NCBI RefSeq assembly: GCF_004359215.1 | Contig: NC_090616.1 | Span: 1,713,976-1,777,975 of the forward strand | Reading direction: 5' to 3' | Origin: Bremia lactucae | Lineage: Eukaryota; Oomycota; Peronosporomycetes; Peronosporales; Peronosporaceae | Length of the DNA stretch: 64,000 nt | In this document: positions 22,181 to 31,424 of the stretch, in pieces | Layout: every line of letters starts with the position of its first letter | Numbering within the stretch: position 1 is the first letter of the stretch | Notes under the pieces: model-generated | Told to the model about the DNA's origin: nothing | Seen by the model: only the letters and a program-made list of their open reading frames with translations | Databases searched by the model: none | Position numbers and translations under genes: made by a program

Positions 22181-22379
22181 ACATCTCCTAATAGTTTCCT
22201 TTCGACGGCTAACGCTGCGCGGTTTTTGCGTGCAGAAGTAGATTTTGTGGATATCGACCCAGATACTTTCTGTATGAGCGTGGCAGCTCTTAAAAACAAA
22301 TTAGAAAATGCTACAAAATTACCTGATATCGTTGCGCCTGTCCATTTTGCAGGCGCTTCCTGCGATATGAAAGCTGATC
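22181..22379 (+). pseudogene. Fragment of a bacterial-type DegT/PseC sugar aminotransferase
   Basis: One plus-strand frame without stops reads TSPNSFLSTANAARFLRAEV, VDFVDIDPDTFCMSVAALK, then LPDIVAPVHFAGASCDMKA. This pattern (TPNSF...ANC/AR, VDFVDIDP, MSV..L..KL, PVHFAG.SCDM) is characteristic of the DegT/DnrJ/EryC1 PLP-dependent aminotransferases. The closest type is the PseC branch that makes pseudaminic acid precursors in bacteria. Only about 66 residues are present, between the large-domain start and just before the PLP lysine. Both ends join Gypsy sequence abruptly (22180 and ~22380-22412). It cannot make an enzyme. Source and transfer route are unknown; a contaminant read joined into the assembly is an alternative. 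Confidence 0.7.
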
Positions 22380-22410
22380 GAATAACGATCGACATAAAGC
22401 CGGTAAATCT

Positions 22411-22780
22411 TTAGACAGATTTATCGGATGGATTCATCGGATGATCTTTTAAACGCAGAAGGTTCTTATCTTCTGCGTAGGCTTTCTTTATGTCATTAAA
22501 CAAGGTTGATGACGGAACACTTGAAATGAGTGTTGCAACAGTGCGATTATTTACACTGTTGGAATGCGCAGCCGGCTTAAAATTGGGTCGGCGTGATAAC
22601 GCATCAGCGACGACATTGAGTCGTCCTGGTTTAAATTCCACGGAGAACTTATACTCCGCGAAGAAGGATAGCCACCTCGCCATTCTTTGCGAGAGGTGTA
22701 CGCTATTTACGGCCGTGCGTATTGACGATCGGTGTCGAATAGGGATATTTGCTTTCTCGTAACACAACCAAGTCAATTTC
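22411..22780 (-). pseudogene. RNase H and following linker of Gypsy relic E1
   Basis: Contains SSIRTAVNSVHLSQRMARWL, then FSVEFKPGRLNVVADALSRRP, the standard RNase H end (LSPRMARWL...KPG..N..ADALSRRP) of Gypsy pol. The start of the domain is lost at the deletion point near 22.78 kb, where the frame runs directly into the protease-RT linker. Confidence 0.8.
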
Positions 22781-22793
22781 ATGATGGACACCT

Positions 22794-23156
22794 CTATCCG
22801 GGGGGAAAACAGATGGTGGATTGGTACATACCACATGTTGGAATTCCAATCAAGAAATAAGATGGATCCATAGGATCGTTAAGGTTCGATGACCCAGTCC
22901 GCGCACTAAGTGCAGCTTTAGTGTCATCCGCGACAGCTTCGTCCAGAACTGACGATGAGTTTAACTCAATCGTTTGTCGAATAACCACTATCTCAGATAA
23001 GTCGCCGGCCTTTAAGGAATGACCGAACTTATCAATAGGCATTTCGTCTAGCTCTAGAAGAACATGTAACGAAGGGATTGCCGCAAGGCTAACTTCTTCC
23101 TCAATGTCACCGGTTACACTACTTGCAAGCGTATAAAAATTGCTCACTCGTGTCAC
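22794..23156 (-). pseudogene. Protease-RT linker of Gypsy relic E1
   Basis: Contains KAGDLSEIVVIRQTIELNSS, then LDEAVADDTKAALSART and CGMYQSTICFPPG. The same module is found at 40577-40990 (minus), inverted at 58577-59287 (plus), and partly at 2940-3140 (plus). It leads into the RT in intact elements. Here the RT is missing. Confidence 0.8.
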
Positions 23157-23765
23157 TTTGGGAGGGTATACACGCTTCGCGTCCCCTGGCTTGGAGTAGA
23201 GACAATACGCCTCTTAGAGGTCGGATTATTCACGTCCCCAAATTTTCGAGCCCGTATTGGTTCTTTACTAGACATGGTGTCTAATTTGACATCCGACAAG
23301 GAGTAAAGTAACTAAACTTCCTTGCCCAGCGACCGTTTACGTGTCGCTTCACGTGCATTTGAAGGGTTTGACCCAAAATGCTCTGGCATACCGCCAATAG
23401 TGTCACAACTGACATGCCACCTCGGCCTACCACACTCGATGGACTTAGACGTGCCACTTCACGTATCTCATGGACATTGCACCCTTAATGAATCGGCCTT
23501 AGGCCAACAATGCTTTCAGCATTCAGTGAGTAGTTATTACAACGAGTGTCACTCGACGAAGTACATGCCGTTCCACGCTGTGTCAGGCTCAAAATTAATG
23601 TTTCTAATATGGGAGTTTATTAACTTAGACATTCCAATGTCTTAAACACTGACAACTCATTCAATAATCCGCGCCAATAGCGCTTTTGTTGCCTAGCAAA
23701 GGTGGGTTCATGACTCTCAAAACTTTGCTAGGAACATTGCGCGTGGCGCCCAAGGACTTAGACCT

Positions 23766-24131
23766 TCAATCGATCCATGGCCCATGGTGTTCTAGCCAGG
23801 CCATACCAAGGATGAGACCATATCTCGAATCCAAATCAAGGACGAGACAGCGTTCCATACTGCCAAAGTCCAGAAACTTTATACTTAAGTTCAATGAAAC
23901 TTTAGTAACAGTGACACGAGTCCTAGTCGCTAAGCAAACAGTGATTGTATCACTTTCTTGCGCTTTAAGCGCCTCAACGTATTGTTGACTTCCTTCAAAG
24001 GAAAGACGTCGAGCATAATTGCAAGACGCTCCTGAGTCAATTTGGCCACGGCACGGCTTATCAAAGCCCTTTCCAGTCGCTTGAGCGGCTAGCAAACCAG
24101 GCTTGTACTCTCGCCCCGTGCCATTAAGCAC
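23766..24131 (-). pseudogene. Retropepsin-like aspartic protease of Gypsy relic E1
   Basis: Contains the catalytic motif IDSGASCNYARR, with the aspartate kept, then VCLATRTRVTV and the C-terminal LILGMAWLEHHGPWID. The length of ~120 residues fits a single retropepsin domain, which would act as a dimer. Upstream and downstream frames are broken. Confidence 0.85.
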
Positions 24132-24239
24132 TGAGCTGATTGGGGCTGGGTCCTGTTTACTCTCACCTTCTAGAGGTTCGACAGAGTCTAGGTCATCATC
24201 AGTAGGGCGCTCCGCATAGGTCGGAGTTGGAGCTCTTTC

Positions 24240-24645
24240 GAGATTAACGCGAATTTCGTACGGGACAGTTTGGACGTAAATATTTCATGCTTCCGCACAT
24301 ATAAAATTTACGGATGTTCTGACGCTGTTCCACAGCCTAAAAAGGCCTTTTCTCCTTCCTCAACGAGGCTTGGATCCATAGGTACCGGTCTATTAGACGG
24401 TACCCATGCGCTCGAAGAACTTGTTCGGCAACATTCGTGCAATCACGAGCCGACTTAAAGTCAAACTCAGCGCACAGCGCTACGGCAACTGCCTCTTCGA
24501 AAGTAGCAGGATGAGATCGCAATATTCCGTCCGGCAACGCCCACATTGACCCCCCCCCATAAAGATTGTTACGACAATTGTTTCTTAAACTGGGTCTTGA
24601 TACGTAGATGCAGTAAGAGTTCTCAACTCTGGTTGTACTTACCAA
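24240..24645 (-). pseudogene. Gag C-terminus and zinc knuckle of Gypsy relic E1
   Basis: The 24337-24645 frame (FEEAVAVALCAEFDFKSARD) is the gag segment before the zinc knuckle. The knuckle itself (about 24.25-24.31 kb) reads FYMCGSMKYLRPNC. The related element at 59.7-60.3 kb keeps CYICGSTKH, so the first Cys and the His of the CCHC motif are lost here. Confidence 0.65.
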
Positions 24646-24796
24646 GGGTTCGTTTACCCTGTCGAGTCACTATGAGCCACGATCGCATGCGAAAAGTCTG
24701 ATCAGGCGGTGCAAACATGCTGGTCATGTGCTGTTTCAGCGAATCTCATGAGGGATAGCGTCGTTTATGGACGCGCTGTATGATAGTGCCCACTCC

Positions 24797-24873
24797 ATGT
24801 GTAACGGGGCACTGCGACTTGTACTGTTTCAGTACAAGTCCACTTCACACTGCTTCAGATGTGAGTGGTGCCT
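24797..24873 (-). repeat. Family-A LTR fragment (77 bp) at gap edge
   Basis: Begins TGTAACGGGGCACTGCGACT and appears identical to the reverse complement of 25756-25832, the end of a full family-A LTR. It joins Gypsy E1 gag-side sequence at 24796 and enters the third gap. Confidence 0.85.
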
Positions 24874-24973
24874 NNNNNNNNNNNNNNNNNNNNNNNNNNN
24901 NNNNNNNNNNNNNNNNNNNNNNNNNNNNNNNNNNNNNNNNNNNNNNNNNNNNNNNNNNNNNNNNNNNNNNNNN
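24874..24973. other. Assembly gap (100 N)
   Basis: A run of exactly 100 N between a family-A LTR end and a family-A internal frame. The two sides do not fit one simple element, so the join may be wrong. Confidence 0.99.
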
Positions 24974-25368
24974 TCTCATTCGAAGGCTCATAATCAGCCG
25001 CCTGACGGGTATCAGGCGACTGTTCCATCCTCCCCGAGTCGGCCATTTCGTCCGACTCGCACTCATAATCGACCTCTAAAGAGGGGTCGTACTCACGTGG
25101 TGAATCACCACGTGCACTCGCAACACCAAGTGTTGTGCGAGTGGAAGACACTACGGTAGACGGAACGTCTACCGCAAGAGATAACAATGCGTCACCCGCG
25201 GCTGCACGAACCGCAGCCGAAGGTTCAACACTATCCTCACCCCGCATGAATTGTTCCTTCATGCGATGGAATTTAAAATGATGGATCTGACCAATCAAAA
25301 TCATTTTAAAAATTAAGTGGTCATTTAGCGACCACTCCACCTAATGACATTCAGAGTGATTGTCGTTT
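24974..25368 (-). pseudogene. Family-A antisense frame, N-terminal part (element A1)
   Basis: A minus-strand frame beginning near 25340 (MEWSLND, or MILIGQIHHFKF) aligns with the plus-strand frame at 26329. Shared pieces are HHFKFHR, VRAA, DALLSLA, YDPSLEVDYECE and DEMADSGR. It is cut by the gap. It points away from the polypurine tract and LTR at 25369-25832, so it is antisense to the element as judged from those cues. The protein is hydrophilic and acidic; the family is not recognised. Confidence 0.6.
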
Positions 25369-25381
25369 AAGGGAGGGGTGA
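25369..25381 (+). other. Polypurine tract of element A1
   Basis: AAGGGAGGGGTGA lies directly before the LTR start TGTAACGGGG at 25382. This is the normal position of the plus-strand primer of an LTR element, and it marks the following LTR as a 3' LTR on the plus strand. Confidence 0.6.
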
Positions 25382-25832
25382 TGTAACGGGGTGTATCGTT
25401 ACATGAAATTAACAATAAAAGATTGTTAATTAATATTATCCAAAAGGTAGATAATATTTGGAGGAAATTACTTTAAATAGTAATTTCCTGAATTCTTATC
25501 CATAAATAGGTATAGACCATTATGTCTATTTATTCCGCAGACTAATCAGCTGTAGAAGTAATCAAAGAGAGTTACGAGATAAGATAGATAAGAATTCATT
25601 TACATGTTTAGTATTAGTTTATAGTTAAGACAACATTTACAAAGATAGATTAACAAAGACACTTAACTATATTAATACAGTTTTCATTTTACCCTCTTAA
25701 GCTAACTTGCCTTAAGAGAAGTCTTCCTCTACACGTACAGTGTACGTTACTTAACGAGAGGCACCACTCACATCTGAAGCAGTGTGAAGTGGACTTGTAC
25801 TGAAACAGTACAAGTCGCAGTGCCCCGTTACA
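25382..25832 (+). repeat. Family-A LTR, 451 bp (3' LTR of A1)
   Basis: Begins TGTAACGGGGTG and ends CCCCGTTACA, with TG...CA ends inside a short inverted repeat (TGTAACGGGG/CCCCGTTACA). Its end carries a perfect small hairpin (GACTTGTACTG, three bases, CAGTACAAGTC). Related copies are at 25833-26287, 27682-28121 and 43259-43726. Confidence 0.85.
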
Positions 25833-26287
25833 TACACTAGTACATGCAGAGGAAGACTTCTCTTTAAGACAACTAGCTTAAAGAGGGTTAAATGAAAACT
25901 GTATTAAAATAATAAGGTATCTCTTCTTTCTATCTATTAGCGTGAAAAATCGTCCTTGGGTATCCGGGTTGGCGTTAAATCTGGCGGTTGTTCTGGCTTG
26001 AAATATTTTGTTACAACAGGATGGACTTTATCTGTCTTGTGCAGCTAACTTAATTATAAACTAATACTAAACACGCAATTGAAATCGTATATGTTTCTCT
26101 CTTTGTTTACGTTTACAGCTTATTAGTCTACAGGATAAAAAATATAATGGCCTATATCTATTTATGGATAAGATTTTTGAACATTACCTTATAAAGTAAT
26201 GTTCTCCAAATGTTATCTTCCTTTTAGATAATATATTAATTAACAACCTTTAAGTGTTATTATCATGTTACGGTACACCCCGTTACA
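25833..26287 (-). repeat. Family-A LTR (3' LTR of A2), truncated
   Basis: Reverse-orientation LTR. The edge at 26287 is intact (plus strand ...CACCCCGTTACA), while the edge at 25833 lacks the last ~100 bp. It carries a private insertion of about 100 bp around 25.93-26.04 kb that is absent from the partner LTR. Confidence 0.8.
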
Positions 26288-26328
26288 TCATCCCTTCCTT
26301 AAACGACAATCATTCTGACTGTCATTGG

Positions 26329-27586
26329 ATGGAGGGTCAAAATGTGACCAATAAATTAAAGAAAACGATGTTGATTGGTCAGAACCATCATTTTAAATTC
26401 CATCGCTTGAAAAACAAACTCATGCGGGATGTTAATAGTGCTGCGCCTTCGATTGCGGTTCGTGCAGCCGGGGATGACGCACTGTTATCTCTTGCGGCAG
26501 ACGGAACATCTGCCGTAGTATCTTCCACTCGCGCAACAATAGATGTTGCGGGTGGACGTGGTGATTCACCACGTGACTACGACCCCTCTTTGAAGGTTGA
26601 CTACGAATGCGAGCAGGACGAAATGGCCGACTCGGGGAGAATAGAACAGTCACCTGCTAGACGTCAGGCGGCTGACTATGAGCCTTCGAATGAGAGGGCT
26701 CGTACTGATAGACGAGTTAATAGTCTATTTGGTTCCGACAATGAAGATGATCCCTCAGCGCTCCTTCCGTCTTTTGTACGGTCACCTGCACCTGTTTCTG
26801 GGCAGGGAGATGGCGATGGCGTAAGAAAAATTCTTGTGGTACCCCTGCTTCAGTGGGTACCATTCAAGAGAGTAAAGACAATAAAATGTCTCATCTCGCT
26901 CCTGAAAAGAAGCCGTGGCTTTTGCCAGAACGGCGAATCAATAGCTTGTCTGGAGAGACTACTCATCACAGTAAATATCCCTTATTTATTGCGACAAAGC
27001 TACATGGCCTTGATCCCAGCGCGAAGAACTTTCGCGCTGAGGAAGATTTTTATCTCGATGCTTTTCTTAAGCATCGATGGTTTAGTGGCAAAAATAAGCA
27101 AGATAAAGTTTTGCTTATGTCTGGAGCATGTTCATTCGCAATGTCAAAGACATTGAACGCGAAGCGTGGCTTCAAAAACTTAACGCGATTAGCGTTAAGT
27201 TTAGAAAACGAACTCCAACCGGTGCAAAGTATAAATTGCATCGGTTGTCACGTGAGGCTGGCTTTGCCTCACGTAGGGTGATCCCTGTCCGTGTTGTGCA
27301 GACAACGCGAAGAGAGTAAAACGGGATGTCTATTCCCTTTCTTCACCCTGGGGAAGGGCTCGCATCTCTATTGAGATGCGGGATGCGATTGACGTTTTGC
27401 AATAGATTTATAAGCGCCAGGGGCGCGTCTTTTTCGATGGGCCTTCTGAAGCACATTGTAGTCCGTCCAAGGGCCACAGTTCCATCATCTAAGATGGACA
27501 TGCTAAATGATAATGGAAATACGCATCACGTTTCTCGTGACAGCTACTCCTTTCTGAGTGACATAGAAAGGAGTGCGGTCGAATGA
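26329..27586 (+). pseudogene. Antisense frame of element A2
   Basis: Plus-strand coding signal that fills most of the element. Frame 1 (to ~26.83 kb) gives the acidic N-terminal part seen in A1, then NERARTDRRVNSLFGSDNED. Frame 3 (26853 to ~27.13 kb) gives FRAEEDFYLDAFLKHRWFSG. Frame 2 (27128-27586, one stop at 27317) gives DIEREAWLQKLNAISVKFR and a basic tail. Joined, this would be roughly 400 residues, broken by two frameshifts and a stop. No domain is recognised. It could be an unusual gag if the LTR orientation is read the other way, but the PBS and polypurine cues argue against that. Confidence 0.55.
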
Positions 27587-27681
27587 ATAAGTTCGACCGT
27601 AGGAAACGATGCCATCTTAGCCATGCTGACCGGTTTAATCAGAGATGCCCTCCATTCAGCCATCGCCAATTTCATACCAGG

Positions 27682-28121
27682 TGTAACAGGGCACTGCTGA
27701 CTTCTACTGCTTCAGTTCAAGTCCACTTCGCACTGCTTCAGTTGCGAGTGGTGCCTTATGTTAATTCACGTACACTAGCACGCGCAGAGGAAGACTTCTC
27801 TTTAAGACAAATAGCTTAAGGAGGATTAAATTAAAACTGTATTAATATAATAAGGTATCTTCTTTCTATCTATTAATGCTAACTTAATCATAAAGTAATA
27901 CTAAACAAGCAATCGAAATCTTATCTGTTTCTCTCTTTGTTTACGTTTACAGCTGATTAGTCTGCGGGATAAAAAATATAATGGCCTATACCTATTTATG
28001 GATAAGATTTCTGAACATTACTTTATAACGTAATGTTCTCCAAACATCATCTACCTTTTAGATGCTATATTAATCAACAACCTTTAAGTGTTAATTTCAT
28101 GTAAAGATACAACCCGTTACA
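27682..28121 (-). repeat. Family-A LTR, 440 bp (5' LTR of A2)
   Basis: Full-length LTR. The plus strand begins TGTAACAGGGCACTG and ends AACCCGTTACA. It abuts a truncated family-B LTR at 28122. Confidence 0.85.
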
Positions 28122-28553
28122 GTTGTGATAGGTGCCTTAGCGACCTCACCCAACGCTTTCAGTATATGGTATAGTATCGTCACGGGAGTGGTAATCCGGC
28201 TCTTCGTTCGCACTTACTAAGAAAAAGAAGCTTATAGACTGATTTATATTTAGTCGCATTACAAAATATAAACATCTATTTTTACCAATCAAAATGCCAT
28301 CTCTATAGATAACACTTAATATGTATTGCGATCGTATCCTTCTAGATACCTCGCGTAACGGATGAAGCTAGGCGTCATCCCTCTTAATGTGAATTCACCC
28401 ATGTGCATCACATACACAAGGGTTGGTCGCAAATGTGAACCACACCCGAATGCTGGGTCTAATTGCTTTTTTAAAGTAGTTGATTATCTCCTTAGGTACA
28501 TCAAGTGTACTTAACGAGGACTAGTTAACATTAGATCAGATTTAGCTTGTTAC
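28122..28553 (-). repeat. Family-B LTR, truncated
   Basis: Matches 61733-62152 (shared pieces include AGCGACCTCACCCAAC, TGTATTGCGA, TGCATCACATACACAAG). About 110 bp of one end is missing where the family-A LTR begins, so A2 inserted into it or recombined with it. Confidence 0.8.
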
Positions 28554-28984
28554 AGTGCGAACACTTCACGTGCACGACGTGCAGAGGGAATGTTTCAAGT
28601 AGCTGAGAAACCTTAGCTACTAAAGGTAAATTTAAAGGCTTTAACATGCGTTCATTCGACGAGGTCATCGAGTTCGGTAACACAAAAACACATGTTTTTT
28701 AGATATTACCGACGCGGCTGACGCTTTTCTAGAACGAAATCTTCGCTTTAACTTTGAGATGGTGAAGACCAAATGCCGATTAAGTGCCACGTATCCGCCT
28801 CAATACGAGTAAGTACTTGCCAGCACTCAAGTTCTTCGGTTGCACGTGCAACCACAAATATAACTCGTAATACGACCGAGTATCCGTCTTTGTTAACACC
28901 TATTGGTATAAATCATCGTTCAGCTCAGTCGTAGCAAAGATTAATATCGTAATTTTTAACTCATTGCTCGGGTGAGCTCGCCGC
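28554..28984. other. Unrecognised stretch with a short plus-strand frame
   Basis: A plus-strand frame at about 28700-28812 reads DITDAADAFLERNLRFNFEM, then CRLSATYPPQYE. This is protein-like in composition but of no known family. It may be the remains of another element-borne antisense frame, since it lies beside a family-B LTR. No other gene is seen. Confidence 0.35.
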
Positions 28985-30375
28985 AAAGCTACACGCAGTT
29001 CATCCTTGGCATTATCCCCACAGATTCAGTCAGTGATTGGCAACGTAGCAGTCGTAACAGGAGCGAGCTCATAACCTGGTCTGCGTGATATTGCATAAGC
29101 CGAATCATTTTTCTTCCGCGCCTGTACTTCACCTTGAAGATATATCTCGCCAAGAATAAAAGTCCACAAGGCCATTCTCTGCTAGAACTGAGGCGACTGA
29201 GTCCCATGATCTGATGAATCACAAAAGACGTAAAGTAGAACAGTGCACTTCGAGCTTAAAAAGAGCACACACTATAGCAAGTAGCTCTTTGCCACCAACT
29301 GAGTAATTATTTTCTGCAGATTTAAAGTGTCTAGACACATACGTTATGACGTGTTTTCTAAAAAGAACATGTGTTTGGTACCGAGCGCTGCTTTTAGCGA
29401 AGTCACATACATTACAGACGACACTGAGAGGTCCACGAGGATCAGTCAGAGCCAAAACCGGGGTATGGATGAGACTATTTTTTATCAATTTGAGTGCATA
29501 GTTGGGCTGTATTGTGCTATTAGTTTGCTAGACCAAGCAATTGATGCAAATCTTTCTGAATCGGCAAATTGACTGTAAAATTCGAAGTATCAGGATCTGC
29601 TCTAAAGCCTCGCTTCCGAATAAAGCGGTTTCTTTCGCTCCAAAGATGCGTGTAGATGCGCCAACATGCAATTGTTTGTGCTCATGCGCTCTATCATTGC
29701 TCGCAAACCTATATATCATCCACAGACCCTGCTCAGCACGACTGTGAAAATTCTGTCATCAAGTGTCTCGTGCATAACATTTACGAGGGTGGAACAATTG
29801 AGATGCTAGACAATTGAAAATAGCTGGGGCATAAGTAGCCACTCCTGAAGCATACAGCTTGGGGATTTAAGTCGGGGTACTGTAATTCGCTCACCCACCA
29901 TATTCCTTATAAGAATATCTTTAATAAGAATTAGTGTATGTGGTAATATAGTAGCAGCATTCAGCTTAATAGAATGGAGTACTACGCGCCATTCACCATT
30001 TGGCTTTCTGACACAAAGAATATCAGAGTTAAATGGACAGATTTACTCTAACGTACCATTCCGGCTGCGTGCTTAGCACGGATAAAATTATAAATTAGGT
30101 CATTATGTTCCGTTGGTAAAGGTCCCTGTTCTATTACGTAAGATTTGGTTTCAAGAACCAGGTCAATTTAATGACGTAAACCATGATCATGAGGTAAACC
30201 ATACGGTGAATTTTGATTAACTACGTCTTAGTATTTTTCAACCAGAGGAAAATACGGATTAATGTGCACTAAGTGCCGCTTTTGTGTCCTCAACGACGGC
30301 TTCATCCAGAACGATGGTAAGCTCAATTAAGTATTTGGTCGAGCAACCACATATCAGACAAATGACCAGCCTTTA
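28985..30375 (-). pseudogene. Gypsy pol relic E4: linker, RT and RNase H
   Basis: Heavily decayed minus-strand pol. The linker remnant is near 30.24-30.36 kb, with RT scraps at 29.5-30.2 kb. RNase H begins near 29.49 kb (VLALTDPRGPLSVVCNVCDF, then VSRHFKSAENNYSVGGKELL). The RNase H end is at 29.0-29.2 kb (SSSREWPCGLLFLARYIFKV). No integrase follows. It has frequent stops and cannot be active. Confidence 0.7.
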
Positions 30376-30379
30376 AGTC

Positions 30380-30530
30380 CTGGCCTGAAGCGAAGCTACC
30401 TTGCTTTGTAAGTCAGAGAATGACTTATTGTTTCAAAGAGTCACTTAGTTCTATAGAACTGATATTATTGACAACACAATGAGTCGTACAAAGACAGTTG
30501 CTTTGTTGACTTAAGGCAAGTTGTCCTTCG
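30380..30530 (-). repeat. Family-C LTR end fragment
   Basis: GAAGCGAAGCTACCTTGCTTTGTAAGTCAGAG and the following ~120 bp match the PBS-side end of family-C LTRs at 36287, 42527 and 61158. The rest of the LTR is missing. Confidence 0.6.
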
Positions 30531-30549
30531 CAGCGTTGTGCGTCTCCAT

Positions 30550-30878
30550 GTCAGGAGCAATCAGTGAAGTTTAAATGGACAATAAAGCGCCATCATCCTT
30601 CCTCATGAGCTCGCTGTACACATCACTACTTTGTGGGGATTGCAGCGATGTCGACTCATTGTAGTCAACAATGAGAGACGGATCTACATCCTCATTGCGA
30701 AAGTGGGATGACCATTCAGCCCATTTAACAGCGCGACAGCAGCAGTAGCTGTCGGCGTTGTAGCTGTGGCACTGAGCGCGCCGCGTACTCTTCGTGCGTG
30801 GCAGTGGGGCATCTTTGCAGACGACCCATCATCTTTGCCCCTCTTAATTGGCATAGTTGGCGCCGTGTGAGTGCACAC
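30550..30878 (-). pseudogene. Family-B antisense frame, N-terminal fragment (inverted)
   Basis: The minus-strand frame (TAPTMPIKRGKDDGSSAK, then TATAAVALLNGLNGHP) aligns with the N-terminus of the frame at 62261 (TAPKMPTKRGHVGGSSAK, VTAAVALTGLKDP). It keeps its normal position ~100 bp from a family-B LTR edge (30980), but the pair is inverted relative to the rest of this element (31.4-35.9 kb). Confidence 0.6.
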
Positions 30879-30979
30879 AGGTTGCTAAAAACTGAGAGGA
30901 CTAAAGTGACGCGCGTAGCTAATTCCTCTTTAACAAATTTTTGAGACGTAAATTTGTTCTTAAAAGTGGATGCGAGTGG

Positions 30980-31145
30980 TGTAATGGGCTAAAGTTACCC
31001 TATGTTACACAATCCCCGTTATGTACACTTTGTGATTTTGGGGTGGTCAATAACTTAAGTGAAGTAATTAGACCCATCACTTGGGTGTGGTTCACATTGC
31101 GACCCACCCTTGTGCATGTGATGCACCTGACGGCATTCACAATTA
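30980..31145 (+). repeat. Family-B LTR, truncated
   Basis: Begins TGTAATGGGCTAAAGTTACC, matching the family-B start at 53733, with a worn polypurine tract (GTGGATGCGAGTGG) just before it. It ends near 31145 in unrelated sequence. Confidence 0.7.
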
Positions 31146-31255
31146 CGGAGATGGCCGCTAGCACAATGCGCTTTCAGAAGATTACCCAGACTTATCGATG
31201 AAGGTAATATACTCGTAATACGCATCAGTATAGCGCGCGTGTGGCCCAGAACAAA

Positions 31256-31382
31256 GTTGGCCTAGGGGTCTTCTTGAATAGCTTGTGACGGCCTGCAATG
31301 ATCTGCATCCGATCCCCGAAAGTTCCAGATGCGGCCCAAAGTAGGGCGCCACAAGCTCACTAAAAAGACCCCTAGGTCCAAC
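31256..31382. repeat. 127-bp imperfect fold-back element
   Basis: GTTGGCCTAGGGGTCTT at the left pairs with AAGACCCCTAGGTCCAAC at the right, and pairing continues inward with mismatches (AGCTTGTG/CACAAGCT, CTGCATC/GATGCGG). It could be a miniature inverted-repeat element or a palindrome formed by template switching. Confidence 0.65.
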
Positions 31383-31424
31383 CCTCAGAGTCAATCCTTT
31401 TTTCGAAGTTACGGATCTATTTTG

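Larger units (their letters stand above)
21470..24645 (-). mobile_element. Gypsy retrotransposon relic E1 (gag-pol, no RT)
   Basis: Minus-strand element with gag end and zinc knuckle, protease, linker, RNase H remnant and integrase in the right order. The reverse transcriptase palm between linker and RNase H is deleted, and a foreign ~199-bp piece sits between RNase H and integrase. It is cut at 24797 by a family-A LTR and ends near the 21231-21330 gap. Its closest relatives in the window are the elements at 36.3-42.9 kb and 56.3-61.6 kb. Confidence 0.85.
25833..28121 (-). mobile_element. Non-autonomous family-A LTR element A2
   Basis: Two family-A LTRs enclose only ~1.4 kb. On the minus strand the 5' LTR (28121 to 27682) is followed by two bases and a PBS-like TGGTATGAAATTGGCG (27664-27679). 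The internal region has no gag, protease or pol. It ends in a pyrimidine/purine tract (plus strand TCATCCCTTCC, 26288-26298) touching the 3' LTR. The only coding signal is on the opposite strand. The 3' LTR has lost its last ~100 bp at the tail-to-tail junction with A1. Confidence 0.7.

Noticed and set aside
21748..22395. One continuous 215-codon integrase frame on the minus strand
   Set aside because: Its first ~70 codons are the antisense of the aminotransferase fragment; only the part below ~22180 is integrase.
26254..27156. Sense gag of a plus-strand family-A element
   Set aside because: Considered seriously, but the sequence after the left LTR is a pyrimidine tract, not a primer-binding site, and the right LTR is preceded by a TGGTA-type complement; family C shows the same layout with pol to fix the direction.
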